Source of the DNA: Arthrobacter sp. EPSL27
GTDB taxonomy: Bacteria > Actinomycetota > Actinomycetes > Actinomycetales > Micrococcaceae
Assembly: GCF_001512305.1 (NCBI RefSeq)
Contig: NZ_LNUT01000004.1
Coordinates: 506,664-570,663 of the forward strand
Length of the DNA stretch: 64,000 bases
Direction of reading: 5' to 3'
Shown here: one piece after another, positions 8,312 to 18,678 of the stretch
Numbering within the stretch: position 1 is the stretch's first letter
How the letters are laid out: every line of letters starts with the position of its first letter
Notes under the pieces: model-generated
The model's database searches: none
What the model was told of the DNA's origin: nothing
What the model saw: the letters and a program-made list of their open reading frames with translations, nothing else
Translations under genes and position numbers: made by a program

Positions 8312-9613
8312 GTGACCACCTCTCTTAGCCTTTCGTCCGCCGCCGTGAGCAACCAGCCGCTGGCGGACCTCGATCCTGAAATCGCAGCAGTCCTCGCCCA
8401 GGAGCTCGGCCGCCAGCGCGGCACCCTGGAAATGATCGCCTCCGAGAACTTCGCCCCGCGCGCCGTGATGGAAGCCCAGGGCTCGGTGCTGACCAACAAG
8501 TACGCCGAGGGCTACCCCGGCCGCCGCTACTACGGCGGCTGCGAGTACGTCGACATCGCCGAGCAGCTGGCGATCGACCGGGTCAAGGAGCTCTTCGGCG
8601 CCGAATACGCCAACGTCCAGCCGCACTCCGGCGCCCAGGCGAACGCTGCGGCCCTGTCCGCGATGATCAAGCCGGGCGACAAGATCCTGGGCCTCTCCCT
8701 CGCCCACGGCGGGCACCTCACCCACGGCATGAAGCTCAACTTCTCCGGCAAGCTCTACGACGTCGCCGCGTACCAGGTCGAGGAAGACAACTTCCGCATC
8801 GACATGGACAAGCTCCGCGAGCAGGCCATCGCCGAGAAGCCCAAGGTGATCATCGCCGGCTGGTCCGCCTACCCGCGCCATCTGGACTTCGCCGCGTTCC
8901 GCTCGATCGCCGACGAGGTGGGCGCCCTGCTCTGGACCGACATGGCGCACTTCGCCGGCCTCGTCGCCGCAGGCCTGCACCCCAGCCCGGTGCCGCACTC
9001 CGACGTCGTCACCTCCACGGTGCACAAGACCCTCGCGGGCCCGCGCTCCGGTGTGATCCTGGCCAAGCAGGACTGGGCCAAGAAGATCAACTCCAACGTC
9101 TTCCCGGGCCAGCAGGGCGGGCCGCTGATGCACGTCATCGCCGCCAAGGCTGTTGCCTTCAAGATTGCCGGCACGGCTGAGTTCAAGGAGCGCCAGGAGC
9201 GTGTCCTCGAAGGCGCCCGCATCATCGCCGACCGCCTGAACCAGTCCGATGTGGCCGACGCCGGCGTTTCCGTCCTCACCGGCGGCACGGACGTGCACCT
9301 GGTCCTGGTGGACCTGCGCAACTCCCAGCTGGACGGCCAGCAGGCCGAAGACCTGCTCCACTCGGTGGGCATCACGGTCAACCGCAACGCCGTCCCCTTC
9401 GACCCACGCCCGCCGATGGTCACCTCCGGGCTGCGCATCGGCACGCCGGCCCTGGCCACCCGCGGCTTCGGCGCCGAGGAGTTCACAGAGGTCGCCGAGA
9501 TCATCGCGACCGCGCTGAAGGCCGGCTCCGGCACGGACGTGGAGGCGCTGCAGACCCGTGTGGACAAGCTCGCCGCCGACTTCCCCCTGTACCCGCAGCA
9601 CGAGCAGTGGTAA
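8312..9613 (+). CDS. glyA: Serine hydroxymethyltransferase
   Basis: PLP enzyme converting serine and THF into glycine and 5,10-methylene-THF, the main entry of one-carbon units. 433 aa from the GTG at 8312, which has AGGAG six bases upstream; an in-frame TTG at 8291 lacks such support. Key segments: [40 protein letters not shown], the His/Ala segment of [31 protein letters not shown] and the PLP-lysine motif [15 protein letters not shown]. It lies behind the ZTP riboswitch and its stop overlaps the start of folD, so the two are co-translated. Confidence 0.97.
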   Translation: MTTSLSLSSAAVSNQPLADLDPEIAAVLAQELGRQRGTLEMIASENFAPRAVMEAQGSVLTNKYAEGYPGRRYYGGCEYVDIAEQLAIDRVKELFGAEYANVQPHSGAQANAAALSAMIKPGDKILGLSLAHGGHLTHGMKLNFSGKLYDVAAYQVEEDNFRIDMDKLREQAIAEKPKVIIAGWSAYPRHLDFAAFRSIADEVGALLWTDMAHFAGLVAAGLHPSPVPHSDVVTSTVHKTLAGPRSGVILAKQDWAKKINSNVFPGQQGGPLMHVIAAKAVAFKIAGTAEFKERQERVLEGARIIADRLNQSDVADAGVSVLTGGTDVHLVLVDLRNSQLDGQQAEDLLHSVGITVNRNAVPFDPRPPMVTSGLRIGTPALATRGFGAEEFTEVAEIIATALKAGSGTDVEALQTRVDKLAADFPLYPQHEQW

Positions 9614-10533
9614 TGACGACGGAGACTCCCATCATCCCCGCCAGCACCGCCCGGATCCTTGACGGCAAAGCCACCGCCGCCACGATCAAGGCCGAACTGA
9701 CCGAACGCGTCGCCGCCCTGAAAGCCCAGGGCATCGTCCCGGGCTTGGGCACCATCCTGGTGGGCTCCGACCCGGGCAGCACCTGGTACGTGGGTGGAAA
9801 GCACAAGGACTGCGCCGAGGTGGGCATCACGTCCATCCGCCGCGACCTGCCCGAGGAGACCACCCAGGACGAGCTCCTGGCCGTGGTCCGGGAGCTGAAC
9901 GAGAACCCGGAGTGCACCGGCTACATCGTCCAGCTTCCGCTGCCGAAGCACATCGACCAGGACACCATCCTGGAGGCCATGGATCCGGACAAGGACGCCG
10001 ACGGCCTGCACCCGATGAACCTCGGCCGGCTGGTGGCCAACGTCGGCGGGCCCATGAAGTCCCCGCTGCCCTGCACTCCCAAGGGCTGCGTGGAGCTGCT
10101 CACCCGGCACGGCATCGACCTCAACGGCAAGCGGGTGCTGGTGGTGGGCCGCGGGGTCACCATCGGCCGTCCGGTGGGGCTGCTGCTCACCCGCAAGGAC
10201 GTCAACGCCACCGTCATCCTGGCCCACACCGGCACCGTGGACCTGCCCGCTGAACTGCGGCAGGCCGACGTCGTGATCGCCGCGGCCGGCCAGCCGCACA
10301 TGATCCGGGCCGAGGACCTCAAGCCGGGCGCCATTGTGCTCGACGTCGGCGTCAGCCGCGTCGACGACGGTTCCGGCAAGGCCGTGGTCACCGGAGACGT
10401 GGACCCGGCCGCGGCCGACGTCGCCGCCTGGCTCTCCCCGAACCCGGGGGGAGTGGGGCCGATGACCCGCGCAATGCTGCTGGCCAACGTGGTGGAAACC
10501 GCGGAACGCCACGCGGCCGCAGGCCGCAGGTAG
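9613..10533 (+). CDS. folD: Bifunctional methylenetetrahydrofolate dehydrogenase / methenyltetrahydrofolate cyclohydrolase
   Basis: Oxidises 5,10-methylene-THF with NADP and hydrolyses methenyl-THF to 10-formyl-THF, the step after GlyA. 306 aa. The catalytic lysine segment is [17 protein letters not shown], followed by [13 protein letters not shown] and [11 protein letters not shown]; the dinucleotide site reads [16 protein letters not shown]. The ATG at 9613 shares its A with the glyA stop codon. A GC-rich hairpin follows 60 bp after the stop. Confidence 0.97.
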   Translation: MTTETPIIPASTARILDGKATAATIKAELTERVAALKAQGIVPGLGTILVGSDPGSTWYVGGKHKDCAEVGITSIRRDLPEETTQDELLAVVRELNENPECTGYIVQLPLPKHIDQDTILEAMDPDKDADGLHPMNLGRLVANVGGPMKSPLPCTPKGCVELLTRHGIDLNGKRVLVVGRGVTIGRPVGLLLTRKDVNATVILAHTGTVDLPAELRQADVVIAAAGQPHMIRAEDLKPGAIVLDVGVSRVDDGSGKAVVTGDVDPAAADVAAWLSPNPGGVGPMTRAMLLANVVETAERHAAAGRR

Positions 10534-10592
10534 GGCCGCAAATAAACGCCGCAGCTAAAGGCCTACAACAGACGGTAGATAGCTGCTTTACC

Positions 10593-10624
10593 CAGGGCGC
10601 CCCCTTCGTTGGAGGGGCGCCCTG
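10593..10624 (+). terminator. Terminator-like hairpin after glyA-folD
   Basis: Perfect 11-bp stem CAGGGCGCCCC / GGGGCGCCCTG with a 10-base loop. No clean T-run follows directly, although a nine-T tract is present at about 10669. Likely the end of the glyA-folD transcript. Confidence 0.7.
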
Positions 10625-10724
10625 GCGCGTTTAAGCCCCTGGGGCATCCGGATCAGCAAACGTCTGGATTTTTTTTTACGAAAAGACTCTTTCATAGTTC
10701 GGCCGTTTCCATTACCGTGTTCGG

Positions 10725-11747
10725 GTGCCTGAACTCGTCTCCAAACACAGCCAATCCGCGGAAGCCTCCTCAAAGGACGCCCCCTTGAGCACCCCCAACA
10801 GCAGCGCCGCCGCAACCGGGGCGCCGCAGTACGTCATCACCGCCGAGAACCTGACCAAGCGCTACGGCGACGTCGCCGCCGTCGACGGCATCTCCTTTTC
10901 CGTGCCCGCGGGCGAGGCGTTCGGCCTCCTGGGCCCCAACGGCGCCGGCAAATCCACCACCATGAAGATGATCGGCGGGGTGTCCCAGCGCACCTCCGGA
11001 ACCCTCCGCATCATGGGCCTGGACCCCGACCAGAACGGCCCGGAGGTGCGGGCGCACCTGGGCGTTGTGCCGCAGCAGGACAACCTGGACGAGGAACTGA
11101 AGGTCCGCGACAACCTGCTGGTCTACGGCCGCTACTTCGGCCTGCCCATGAGCTACCTCAAGCCCAAGGCCGACGAGCTGCTGGAATTCGCCCAGCTCAC
11201 GGACAAGGCCAAGTCGAAGGTGGACGCCCTGTCCGGCGGCATGAAGCGCCGGCTCACCATCGCCCGGTCCCTCATCAACGAACCCCGCATCCTGCTGCTG
11301 GACGAACCCACCACCGGGCTGGACCCGCAGGCCCGGCACATCCTCTGGGACCGGCTGTTCCGGCTCAAGGAGCAGGGCGTCACCCTGATCCTCACCACCC
11401 ACTACATGGACGAGGCCGAGCAGCTCTGCGACCGGCTGATCGTGGTGGACAAAGGCAAGATCATGGCCGAGGGCTCGCCCGCCAGCCTGATCCGCGAATA
11501 CTCCACCCGCGAGGTCCTGGAACTGCGCTTCGGCTCCGAACGCAACGCCACCATCGGCGCCGAGCTCGAAGGGATCGGCGAACGCCTGGAAACCCTGCCG
11601 GACCGCGTCCTGATCTACGCGCACGACGGCGAAGCCGCCCTCGAGGAGGTCTCCGCCCGCGGACTGCGCCCGGTGACCTCGCTGGTGCGCCGCTCCTCGC
11701 TGGAGGACGTCTTCCTCCGGCTGACCGGCAGGAGCCTCGTTGACTAA
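10725..11747 (+). CDS. ABC-2 exporter ATP-binding protein (NodI/DrrA type)
   Basis: ATPase subunit of an exporter whose two membrane subunits follow. 340 aa: Walker A GLLGPNGAGKST near residue 70, signature LSGGMKRRLTIARSL, Walker B ILLLDEPTTGLDP, and the H-loop LILTTHYMDEAEQL, then a C-terminal domain ending in SLEDVFLRLTGRSLVD as in NodI/DrrA proteins. The first 35 or so residues are Ser/Ala-rich; a TTG at 10785 with AAAGGA in front is an alternative start that would remove 20 residues. The stop overlaps the next start by 8 bp. The substrate (antibiotic, lipid or glycoconjugate) is not apparent. Confidence 0.88.
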   Translation: MPELVSKHSQSAEASSKDAPLSTPNSSAAATGAPQYVITAENLTKRYGDVAAVDGISFSVPAGEAFGLLGPNGAGKSTTMKMIGGVSQRTSGTLRIMGLDPDQNGPEVRAHLGVVPQQDNLDEELKVRDNLLVYGRYFGLPMSYLKPKADELLEFAQLTDKAKSKVDALSGGMKRRLTIARSLINEPRILLLDEPTTGLDPQARHILWDRLFRLKEQGVTLILTTHYMDEAEQLCDRLIVVDKGKIMAEGSPASLIREYSTREVLELRFGSERNATIGAELEGIGERLETLPDRVLIYAHDGEAALEEVSARGLRPVTSLVRRSSLEDVFLRLTGRSLVD

Positions 11748-12594
11748 GGCAGAAACCACGACGGCAGCGCCCGCCCTGCGCGCTCACTCGCCGGAGGTCT
11801 CGGCGGCGAAGGCCCGGAAGTGGGGGGCCTTCTACTACGCCGAGCAGGTCCTGCGGGTGATGAAGGGCTACGGCTGGACCATCGTCATGTACGGCGTCGG
11901 GCAGCCGGTGGCCTATCTCTTCGCCATGGGGGTCGGCCTCGCCACGCTGGTGGACACCAACAGCACCTCGGCCTTCGGCGGGGTCAGCTACCTCGTGTTC
12001 ATCGCCCCGGCGCTCCTGGTCTCGGCCGCCGTCATGACGGCCGCGAACGAGTTCACCTTCCCGGTGATGGACGGCTTCAAATGGCGCCGGGTCTACTACG
12101 GGCCGCACGCCTCGCCTCTGACCCCGGAGCAGATCGCGCTGGGGCAGATCATCGCCGTTACGGTCCGCCTGGTGCTGCAGTCCGCCATCTACTTCGCCGT
12201 GGTGGCCCTGTTCGGCGCGTCCCCGAGCCCCTGGGGGTGGGCCTCCATCCTGGTGGCCACCGTCGCCGGACTGTCCTTCGGCCTGCCCCTTATGGCCTAC
12301 GCAGGCTCCATCAAGGAAGACAAGGGCCAGTTCGCCATGGTGATGCGCTTCATCGTGATGCCGCTGTTCCTGTTCTCCGGCACCTTCTTCCCGCTGGACA
12401 CGCTGCCGCTGGCCGTGCGCTGGATCGGCTGGATCTCGCCGATCTGGCACGGCACGGAGCTGGGCCGGGTGCTCAGCTACGGCTATGAGGAAGCCCCGCT
12501 GCTGACCATCGCGCACGTCGTGTTCCTGCTGGCGCTCTGCGCCGCCGGCTGGGTCCTGACCAAGCGCCAGTTCGTGAAAAGGATGGGCGGATGA
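11740..12594 (+). CDS. ABC-2 type transporter permease (first)
   Basis: 284 aa, six predicted membrane helices, ABC-2 membrane family (NodJ/DrrB-like). Features include the early amphipathic helix AEQVLRVMKGYGWTIVMYGV, the re-entrant stretch MRFIVMPLFLFSGTFFPLDTLP and the conserved WISPIWHGTELGRVL near the C-terminus. Overlaps the ATPase gene by 8 bp and the second permease by 4 bp (ATGA), so the three subunits are translationally coupled. Confidence 0.88.
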   Translation: MTKAETTTAAPALRAHSPEVSAAKARKWGAFYYAEQVLRVMKGYGWTIVMYGVGQPVAYLFAMGVGLATLVDTNSTSAFGGVSYLVFIAPALLVSAAVMTAANEFTFPVMDGFKWRRVYYGPHASPLTPEQIALGQIIAVTVRLVLQSAIYFAVVALFGASPSPWGWASILVATVAGLSFGLPLMAYAGSIKEDKGQFAMVMRFIVMPLFLFSGTFFPLDTLPLAVRWIGWISPIWHGTELGRVLSYGYEEAPLLTIAHVVFLLALCAAGWVLTKRQFVKRMGG

Positions 12595-13439
12595 GCGCCG
12601 TCACCACCGGCCCGGGGCCGGCGAGCCACAGCGTCACCGAGGCGGCCCGCAACCGGCACTTCGGCCCGCTCTACTCCCGCAACGTCCGCGCGGTGATCGC
12701 CCGCGGCCTGATGGCCACCAAGAGCAGCAACTGGATGGTGATGCTCTCGGGCTTCTTCGAACCCGTGCTGTACCTGATCTCGATGGGCGTGGGCCTCGGC
12801 GCGATCGTGGGGTCGGTGCAGGGCCCCGGCGGCGGGGAAATTTCCTACGCCGCGTACATCGCCCCCGCGCTGCTGGCGGTATCCGCCATGAACGGCGCCG
12901 TCTACGACTCCACGTGGAACGTCTTCTTCAAGATGAACTTCGCCAAGCTGTACCAGGGCATGCTCTATACCTCGCTGGGGCCGCTGGACGTTGCGATGGG
13001 GGAGATCTTCCTGGCGCTGCTTCGCGGCCTGATGTACGCCACCGGATTCACCGCCGTGATGGGCCTGATGGGCCTGATCACCACCCCGTGGGCCATCCTG
13101 ATGATCCCGGCCGCGGTGCTGATCGCCTTCGGCTTCGCCAGCTTCGGCATGGGCATCACCAGCTACATGAAGACGTTCCAGCAGATGGATTGGATCAACT
13201 TCGTGATGCTGCCCATGTTCCTGTTCAGCGCCACCTTCTACCCGCTGAGCGTGTACCCGCAGCCCATCCAGTGGTTCATCCAGGCCATGCCGCTGTGGCA
13301 CGGCGTGGAGCTGCTGCGCCAGATCAGCGTGGGCGTCTTCACCCCGGCCACGGCCGTCCACATCGGCTACTACCTGGTGATGATCGTCCTGGGCGTGCTG
13401 CTCACCACCGGCCGGCTGCGCAAGCTGTTCCTCAAATAG
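12591..13439 (+). CDS. ABC-2 type transporter permease (second)
   Basis: 282 aa paralogue of the preceding permease: NFVMLPMFLFSATFYPLSVY and AMPLWHGVELLRQISVG correspond to MPLFLFSGTFFPL and IWHGTELGR of its neighbour. Two distinct permeases with one ATPase suggest a heterodimeric channel with an ATPase homodimer. Starts with ATGA overlap. Six predicted helices. Confidence 0.88.
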   Translation: MSAVTTGPGPASHSVTEAARNRHFGPLYSRNVRAVIARGLMATKSSNWMVMLSGFFEPVLYLISMGVGLGAIVGSVQGPGGGEISYAAYIAPALLAVSAMNGAVYDSTWNVFFKMNFAKLYQGMLYTSLGPLDVAMGEIFLALLRGLMYATGFTAVMGLMGLITTPWAILMIPAAVLIAFGFASFGMGITSYMKTFQQMDWINFVMLPMFLFSATFYPLSVYPQPIQWFIQAMPLWHGVELLRQISVGVFTPATAVHIGYYLVMIVLGVLLTTGRLRKLFLK

Positions 13440-13525
13440 TCCCCGGAGGGAGGTCCACGCGGACTGCCGTTCGCCCCGGGTGGAAGCGGGCCGGGGCGCC
13501 CGCAGGGGTTTGCGATAATAGGCTC

Positions 13526-14101
13526 ATGCAATCTCTGGGCAACTCCGAGTCTTCCAAGCCGTCCGCGTACAACTCCGCCGCCGGCAAGTTCTCCCTGTTC
13601 CGCATCAGCGGACCCGGAATGATGGTGTTTATCATCGCCTTCGTCGTCGCGGTGATCTTTGCGGCCAACCAGAATGACGTCGTCGGTTGGATCGTTGCGA
13701 TCATCGCCGGCTTCTGGCTCGCGCTGGCCTCCTTCGTCGTCTTCAGCATCCAAAAGGCGGCCAAGAAAGCGGGAGCCAAGCTCACGGAAGCCCAGAACGC
13801 TTTCAACGCGGCCGCCGGCCTGGCGCCGTCGCCGGGCAGCGCCGACTCCGGCAGCACCCGCCTCGTGGAGGTCCGCCGCGAAGCGGACGAGGTCCGGGAC
13901 ATGAAGCTCGACCACTCGTTCAAGATCGTGCAGGTGCAGGTCCGCGTTGTGGAGCAGGAGCGGGCCAAGGGCGCCGCCTCGGACCAGGACACCATCCGCC
14001 GCGCCCTGGAGACCATCGAGATCACCGCCACCAACGCCCGGGACATGATCAAGTCCTCCGGCGGCGCCGACGAACCGGTCTCCGGAACCATTGTCGACTA
14101 G
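13526..14101 (+). CDS. Small membrane protein of unknown function
   Basis: 191 aa; I do not recognise the family with confidence. Visible layout: a polar N-terminus (residues 1-25), two closely spaced membrane helices (MMVFIIAFVVAVIFAA and WIVAIIAGFWLALASFVVFSI, residues about 34-75), then a cytoplasmic, charged and probably helical tail (READEVRDMKLDHSFKIVQV, QERAKGAASDQDTIRRALET). ATG at 13526. It stands between the exporter and exonuclease III with the next start only 10 bp after its stop, so it could share a transcript with xthA. Confidence 0.75.
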   Translation: MQSLGNSESSKPSAYNSAAGKFSLFRISGPGMMVFIIAFVVAVIFAANQNDVVGWIVAIIAGFWLALASFVVFSIQKAAKKAGAKLTEAQNAFNAAAGLAPSPGSADSGSTRLVEVRREADEVRDMKLDHSFKIVQVQVRVVEQERAKGAASDQDTIRRALETIEITATNARDMIKSSGGADEPVSGTIVD

Positions 14102-14111
14102 AGTGGATCGG

Positions 14112-14945
14112 GTGAGCCAGGCATTGAAGAAGGACAACCTTCGCATCGCGTCAGTCAACGTTAATGGCCTGCGCGCCGCCTACAAGAAGGGCATGGCCGA
14201 GTGGCTGGCGCCCCGCGAGGTGGACATCCTGTGCCTGCAGGAGGTCCGCGCCCCCGACGCGATCGTCCATGAACTGATCGGCGAGGGCTGGTTCATCCTG
14301 CACGCCGAGGCCGAGGCGAAGGGCCGCGCCGGCGTCGCCATCGCCTCCCGCACCGAGCCCCAGCAGACCCGGGTAGGCATCGGCGTGGACTACTTCGCCA
14401 CCGCCGGCCGCTGGGTCGAGGCCGACTTCATCGTCCGCAACGCCGCGGGAGAAGCATCGCAGCTGACCGTCGCCAGCGCCTACGTGCACTCCGGCGAGGC
14501 GGGAACCCCGAAGCAGGACGACAAGTTCCGCTTCCTCGACGCCATGATCACCCGGCTGCCCGAGCTGGCCAAGCACAGCGACCACGCCCTGGTGGTGGGC
14601 GACCTCAACGTCGGCCACACGGAGCTGGATATCAGGAACTGGAAGGGCAACGTCAAACGGGCCGGCTTCCTGCCGGAGGAGCGCGCCTACTTCGACCGGT
14701 TCTTCGGCGAGGACATCGGCTGGAAGGACGTGCACCGGGGCCTGGCCGGCGCCGTCGACGGACCCTACACCTGGTGGTCGCAGCGCGGGCAGGCCTTTGA
14801 CAACGACACCGGTTGGCGCATCGACTACCAGATCGCCACGCCAGACCTCGCTGCCGCCGCAGTGTCAGCGGTTGTCGACCGGGCACCGTCCTGGGACACC
14901 CGCTTCTCCGACCACGCCCCGCTGGTAGTGGACTACCGGCTCTAG
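14112..14945 (+). CDS. xthA: Exodeoxyribonuclease III / AP endonuclease
   Basis: Base-excision repair nuclease of the exonuclease-endonuclease-phosphatase fold, 277 aa. Motifs in order: RIASVNVNGLRAA, the metal-binding Glu in ILCLQEVRAPD, the catalytic Asp/Asn of LVVGDLNVGHTELDIRNWKG, GWRIDYQIATPDL and the terminal Asp-His pair FSDHAPLVVDY. The start chosen is GTG at 14112, in front of the conserved RIASVN strand; an earlier TTG at 14091 would overlap the previous gene. Followed 18 bp later by trpS. Confidence 0.93.
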   Translation: MSQALKKDNLRIASVNVNGLRAAYKKGMAEWLAPREVDILCLQEVRAPDAIVHELIGEGWFILHAEAEAKGRAGVAIASRTEPQQTRVGIGVDYFATAGRWVEADFIVRNAAGEASQLTVASAYVHSGEAGTPKQDDKFRFLDAMITRLPELAKHSDHALVVGDLNVGHTELDIRNWKGNVKRAGFLPEERAYFDRFFGEDIGWKDVHRGLAGAVDGPYTWWSQRGQAFDNDTGWRIDYQIATPDLAAAAVSAVVDRAPSWDTRFSDHAPLVVDYRL

Positions 14946-14951
14946 CCTTAA

Positions 14952-16073
<1,122 letters not shown>

Positions 16074-16077
16074 GATC

Positions 16078-16740
16078 ATGTCCTCCGCCAGCAAAGTCAC
16101 CGCCCACCAGACGGCACGCGCTTACCCGCGTGGCGGCACCACGGCGCCTGCGGCAGGGGACCCCCAGGGCAACGGACAGCGCGGCGACGGCATCAGCATC
16201 GGTGTGATCCTGGGCTTCCCCGCGGACATCGCCGAGGAGCTCCAGCGCTGGCGCGCCTCGTTCGGCGACCCCATGGCCGCCGTCATCCCGGCCCACATCA
16301 CGCTGGTCACCACCACCATGACGCAGGACTGGGAAGCGACGCGCAGCCATGTGCGGGATATCGCGCGGAATCAGGAGCCCTTCACCGTGACCATCGCGGG
16401 AACCGGATCCTTCCGGCCGGTCTCCCCGGTGGTTTTCCTGAATGTCGAGGAGGGTTTCGGCGACTGTGTGAGCCTGCACCGGCAGCTGCAGGCCGGCCCG
16501 CTGGAGCGCGAACTGCCGTTCGACTACCACCCGCACGTCACGGTGGCCCACGACGTCGCCCCGGAGAGCCTCGATGAGGCCGAGGAAGCGCTGAAGAACT
16601 ACAGGGCCACGTTCCCGGTGGCTAGCATGGGACTTTACGAGCACGACGACAACGGCATTTGGCAGCTACGGGAAGAGCTTCACTTTGGGACCAAACAGCA
16701 CCACGACGGAGGCCCGGACGTCCCCGCGGACGCCGGCTAA
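16078..16740 (+). CDS. 2'-5' RNA ligase family (2H phosphoesterase) protein
   Basis: 220 aa. Both HxTx motifs of the 2H phosphoesterase fold are present: PAHITLVTT and DYHPHVTVAHD, about 90 residues apart. The family includes RNA ligases and cyclic phosphodiesterases acting on RNA ends or nucleotides; the precise substrate is open. A 35-residue polar N-terminus precedes the domain. It starts 4 bp after trpS, a position that suggests co-transcription, and its 3' end overlaps the next gene. Confidence 0.82.
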   Translation: MSSASKVTAHQTARAYPRGGTTAPAAGDPQGNGQRGDGISIGVILGFPADIAEELQRWRASFGDPMAAVIPAHITLVTTTMTQDWEATRSHVRDIARNQEPFTVTIAGTGSFRPVSPVVFLNVEEGFGDCVSLHRQLQAGPLERELPFDYHPHVTVAHDVAPESLDEAEEALKNYRATFPVASMGLYEHDDNGIWQLREELHFGTKQHHDGGPDVPADAG

Positions 16741-17848
16741 GCCGCCGCTTCCCACCGACCTGGCCGGGCTGAAGCTGGAAGTCATCAGGAAGCAGGTGGA
16801 CTGGGGCCGGGCCCGGCGCTCCGGCGGCGGCATGGCGTCGCTGATGGCCATGGTGCCGTGGCTGGTGGCCCGGGTCAATGCGCTCCTCCCGGTGCGGGCC
16901 TTCGCGCACTACGGCCGGCAGCACGGCCCGCTGATGAGCGCCGGCATCGGGTTCCGGATGTTCTTCTCCGTCACCGGCCTCCTGGCCACCGGGTTCTCCC
17001 TGGCCGGCCTCTTCCTCAGCGGGCAGCCGGCCCTGCTGGACCAGATCATCAAGAGCGTGGCGTTGACGGCGCCCGGCCTCCTGCAGGTCGACGGCAGCGA
17101 GGGCCTGGTGGACCCCTACGCGCTGCTGAACCCGTCCAGCCTGGGCTGGGCGGCGCTGATTGCCGCCGTCGTCACGGTCTTCACCTCGCTCGGCTGGATC
17201 AGCGGAATCCGCGACGGCGTGCGGGGCATGATGCAGCTGGGCCCGCGGGGGGCCAACCCCGTCCTGCAGATCCTGCGCGACGTCGCAACGCTCCTCCTGC
17301 TCGGACTTGCCCTGGTGACCAGCGCGGCGGTGTCGCTGGTGTTCGGCACGGCGGCGGACTGGGTGACGGCGCAGCTGAACCTCGACCCCGAGGTGGCCGG
17401 GCCACTGACCACGTCCGTGATGATCGTGGTGCCGCTGCTGCTCGGCTGGGGTACTGCCCTGATCATGTTCCGGGTGGCCGCGGGGGTGAAACCTGCCTGG
17501 CGGACGCTGCTGGAAGGGAGCGTGCTCGCGGCGATCGGCACCACGGTGCTGCAGATCTTCAGCACCCAGCTGCTGGCCAGCGCGGGCAGGAACCCCATCC
17601 TGGCCCCGTTTGCCATCATCATCGGCCTGCTGATCTGGTTCAACCTGGTCAGCCAGGTCTACGTGATCTGCGCCGCCTGGGTGGCGATCCGGGAGCAGGA
17701 CCGCGCCACGGAACCGGCCGCCAGCACCACCGGGTGGGGCGCCCGGCAGGTCCAGCGCGGCAGGACGCCGTCCGAGCCGCGGCCCCGCCGGACGGCGTGG
17801 TCCGCCGCGTTCAGGCGTCGAGGTACTGGTCGGCCCACGCCGAAATAA
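16685..17848 (+). CDS. YihY/virulence factor BrkB family membrane protein
   Basis: 387 aa inner-membrane protein with about six helices. The family pattern is seen in AFAHYGRQHGPLMSAGIGFRMFFSV at the first helix (quoted in part), ALIAAVVTVFTSLGWISGIR, and the C-terminal GLLIWFNLVSQVYVICAAWV. Roles proposed for the family range from transport to envelope functions; none is proved here. The TTG at 16685 (GGAAG nine bases upstream) gives a 56-bp overlap with the previous gene; an ATG at 16832 would remove the first 49 residues but keep all helices, so the start is uncertain. The 3' end overlaps the convergent hydrolase gene by 38 bp. Confidence 0.82.
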   Translation: MGPNSTTTEARTSPRTPAKPPLPTDLAGLKLEVIRKQVDWGRARRSGGGMASLMAMVPWLVARVNALLPVRAFAHYGRQHGPLMSAGIGFRMFFSVTGLLATGFSLAGLFLSGQPALLDQIIKSVALTAPGLLQVDGSEGLVDPYALLNPSSLGWAALIAAVVTVFTSLGWISGIRDGVRGMMQLGPRGANPVLQILRDVATLLLLGLALVTSAAVSLVFGTAADWVTAQLNLDPEVAGPLTTSVMIVVPLLLGWGTALIMFRVAAGVKPAWRTLLEGSVLAAIGTTVLQIFSTQLLASAGRNPILAPFAIIIGLLIWFNLVSQVYVICAAWVAIREQDRATEPAASTTGWGARQVQRGRTPSEPRPRRTAWSAAFRRRGTGRPTPK

Positions 17849-18575
17849 TCTTCGCGGCCCGGGCCGCCTGGCCCTTGGCCGTCAGCAGATGGTCGCTGCC
17901 CTCCAGGGAGACGAAGCTCCGCGGGTGCCGGGCGGTCTGGAAAATGGTGCTGGCGTTCTCGATGCCCACGGTGTTGTCGGTGGGGGAGTGCAGCACCAGG
18001 AGCGGTTTGCCGAGCTTCCGGATGCAGTCCGTCAGGTCCGCGTTCTCCAGGTCCTCGACGAAGTGCCGCCGGATCTCCACACGCTTGCCGCCCAGGTCCA
18101 CCTCCGCGCTGCCCTCGCTGAGGATCCGGTCCAGCGCCGCGTCGAAGACATGCGCGACGTGTTTGGGGGAGAACGGCGCGCCCACCGTCGCGACGGCGTC
18201 GAGCTCCGGGATGGAGCGGGCGGCGGACAGGACCGCGGCTCCGCCGAACGAGTGGCCCACCAGCAGGGACACCTGACGGCCGGTCTCCCGCATGTACTCG
18301 GCGGCCTTGACGGTATCGGCCACCTTGTGGCTGAAGGACCCCTCGGACCACATCCCGGCCGATTCGCCGAGCCCCAGGTTGTCGAACCGGAGCATCCCCA
18401 CGCCGTTGTCTGCCAGGGCCTTGCACATGCGCGACGCCGAGGGGCTGTCCTTGCCCAGGGTGAAGCCGTGCGAGAACACACCCCAGCCCTTCACGGGGCC
18501 CTCGGGGACGTCAACGATGCCGGAGAGCAGTTCGCCGGTGGAACCCTGGAACGAGACTTTTTCGGAGCGGGACAC
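17811..18575 (-). CDS. Alpha/beta hydrolase
   Basis: 254 aa serine hydrolase. The oxyanion region is GVFSHGFTLGKDSPSA, the nucleophile elbow is GHSFGGAAV, the acid is probably in LVLHSPTDNTVG and the histidine in SLEGSDHLLT. The lid region mentions FVEDLENADLTDCIRKL. It resembles YcjY/osmC-associated hydrolases or carboxylesterases; substrate unknown. Transcribed in the same direction as, and just downstream of, the sdh operon, from which a strong hairpin separates it. Its last 38 bp overlap the convergent BrkB-family gene. Confidence 0.85.
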   Translation of the reverse strand: MSRSEKVSFQGSTGELLSGIVDVPEGPVKGWGVFSHGFTLGKDSPSASRMCKALADNGVGMLRFDNLGLGESAGMWSEGSFSHKVADTVKAAEYMRETGRQVSLLVGHSFGGAAVLSAARSIPELDAVATVGAPFSPKHVAHVFDAALDRILSEGSAEVDLGGKRVEIRRHFVEDLENADLTDCIRKLGKPLLVLHSPTDNTVGIENASTIFQTARHPRSFVSLEGSDHLLTAKGQAARAAKIISAWADQYLDA

Positions 18576-18604
18576 GGCGTCCGCCTTTCGGTTCGGGGGA
18601 GTAC

Positions 18605-18646
18605 GACGACGGCGCCCCCACCCAGAAGGTGAGAGGCGCCGTCGTC
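18605..18646. terminator. Hairpin between sdhB and the hydrolase gene
   Basis: Perfect 12-bp stem GACGACGGCGCC / GGCGCCGTCGTC around an 18-base loop. It lies 32 bp past the sdhB stop (minus strand). The T-rich side (TGTTGTTTTT) is on the plus strand, so for the sdh transcript it acts as a GC-rich hairpin without a U-tract. Confidence 0.7.
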
Positions 18647-18678
18647 TGTTGTTTTTGGTGCTCCAGGTCAGGGTGACG

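Noticed and set aside
10725..13439. Antibiotic biosynthesis/resistance locus because of DrrAB-like exporter
   Set aside because: No biosynthetic genes nearby; ABC-2 exporters of this type are common and have many substrates.
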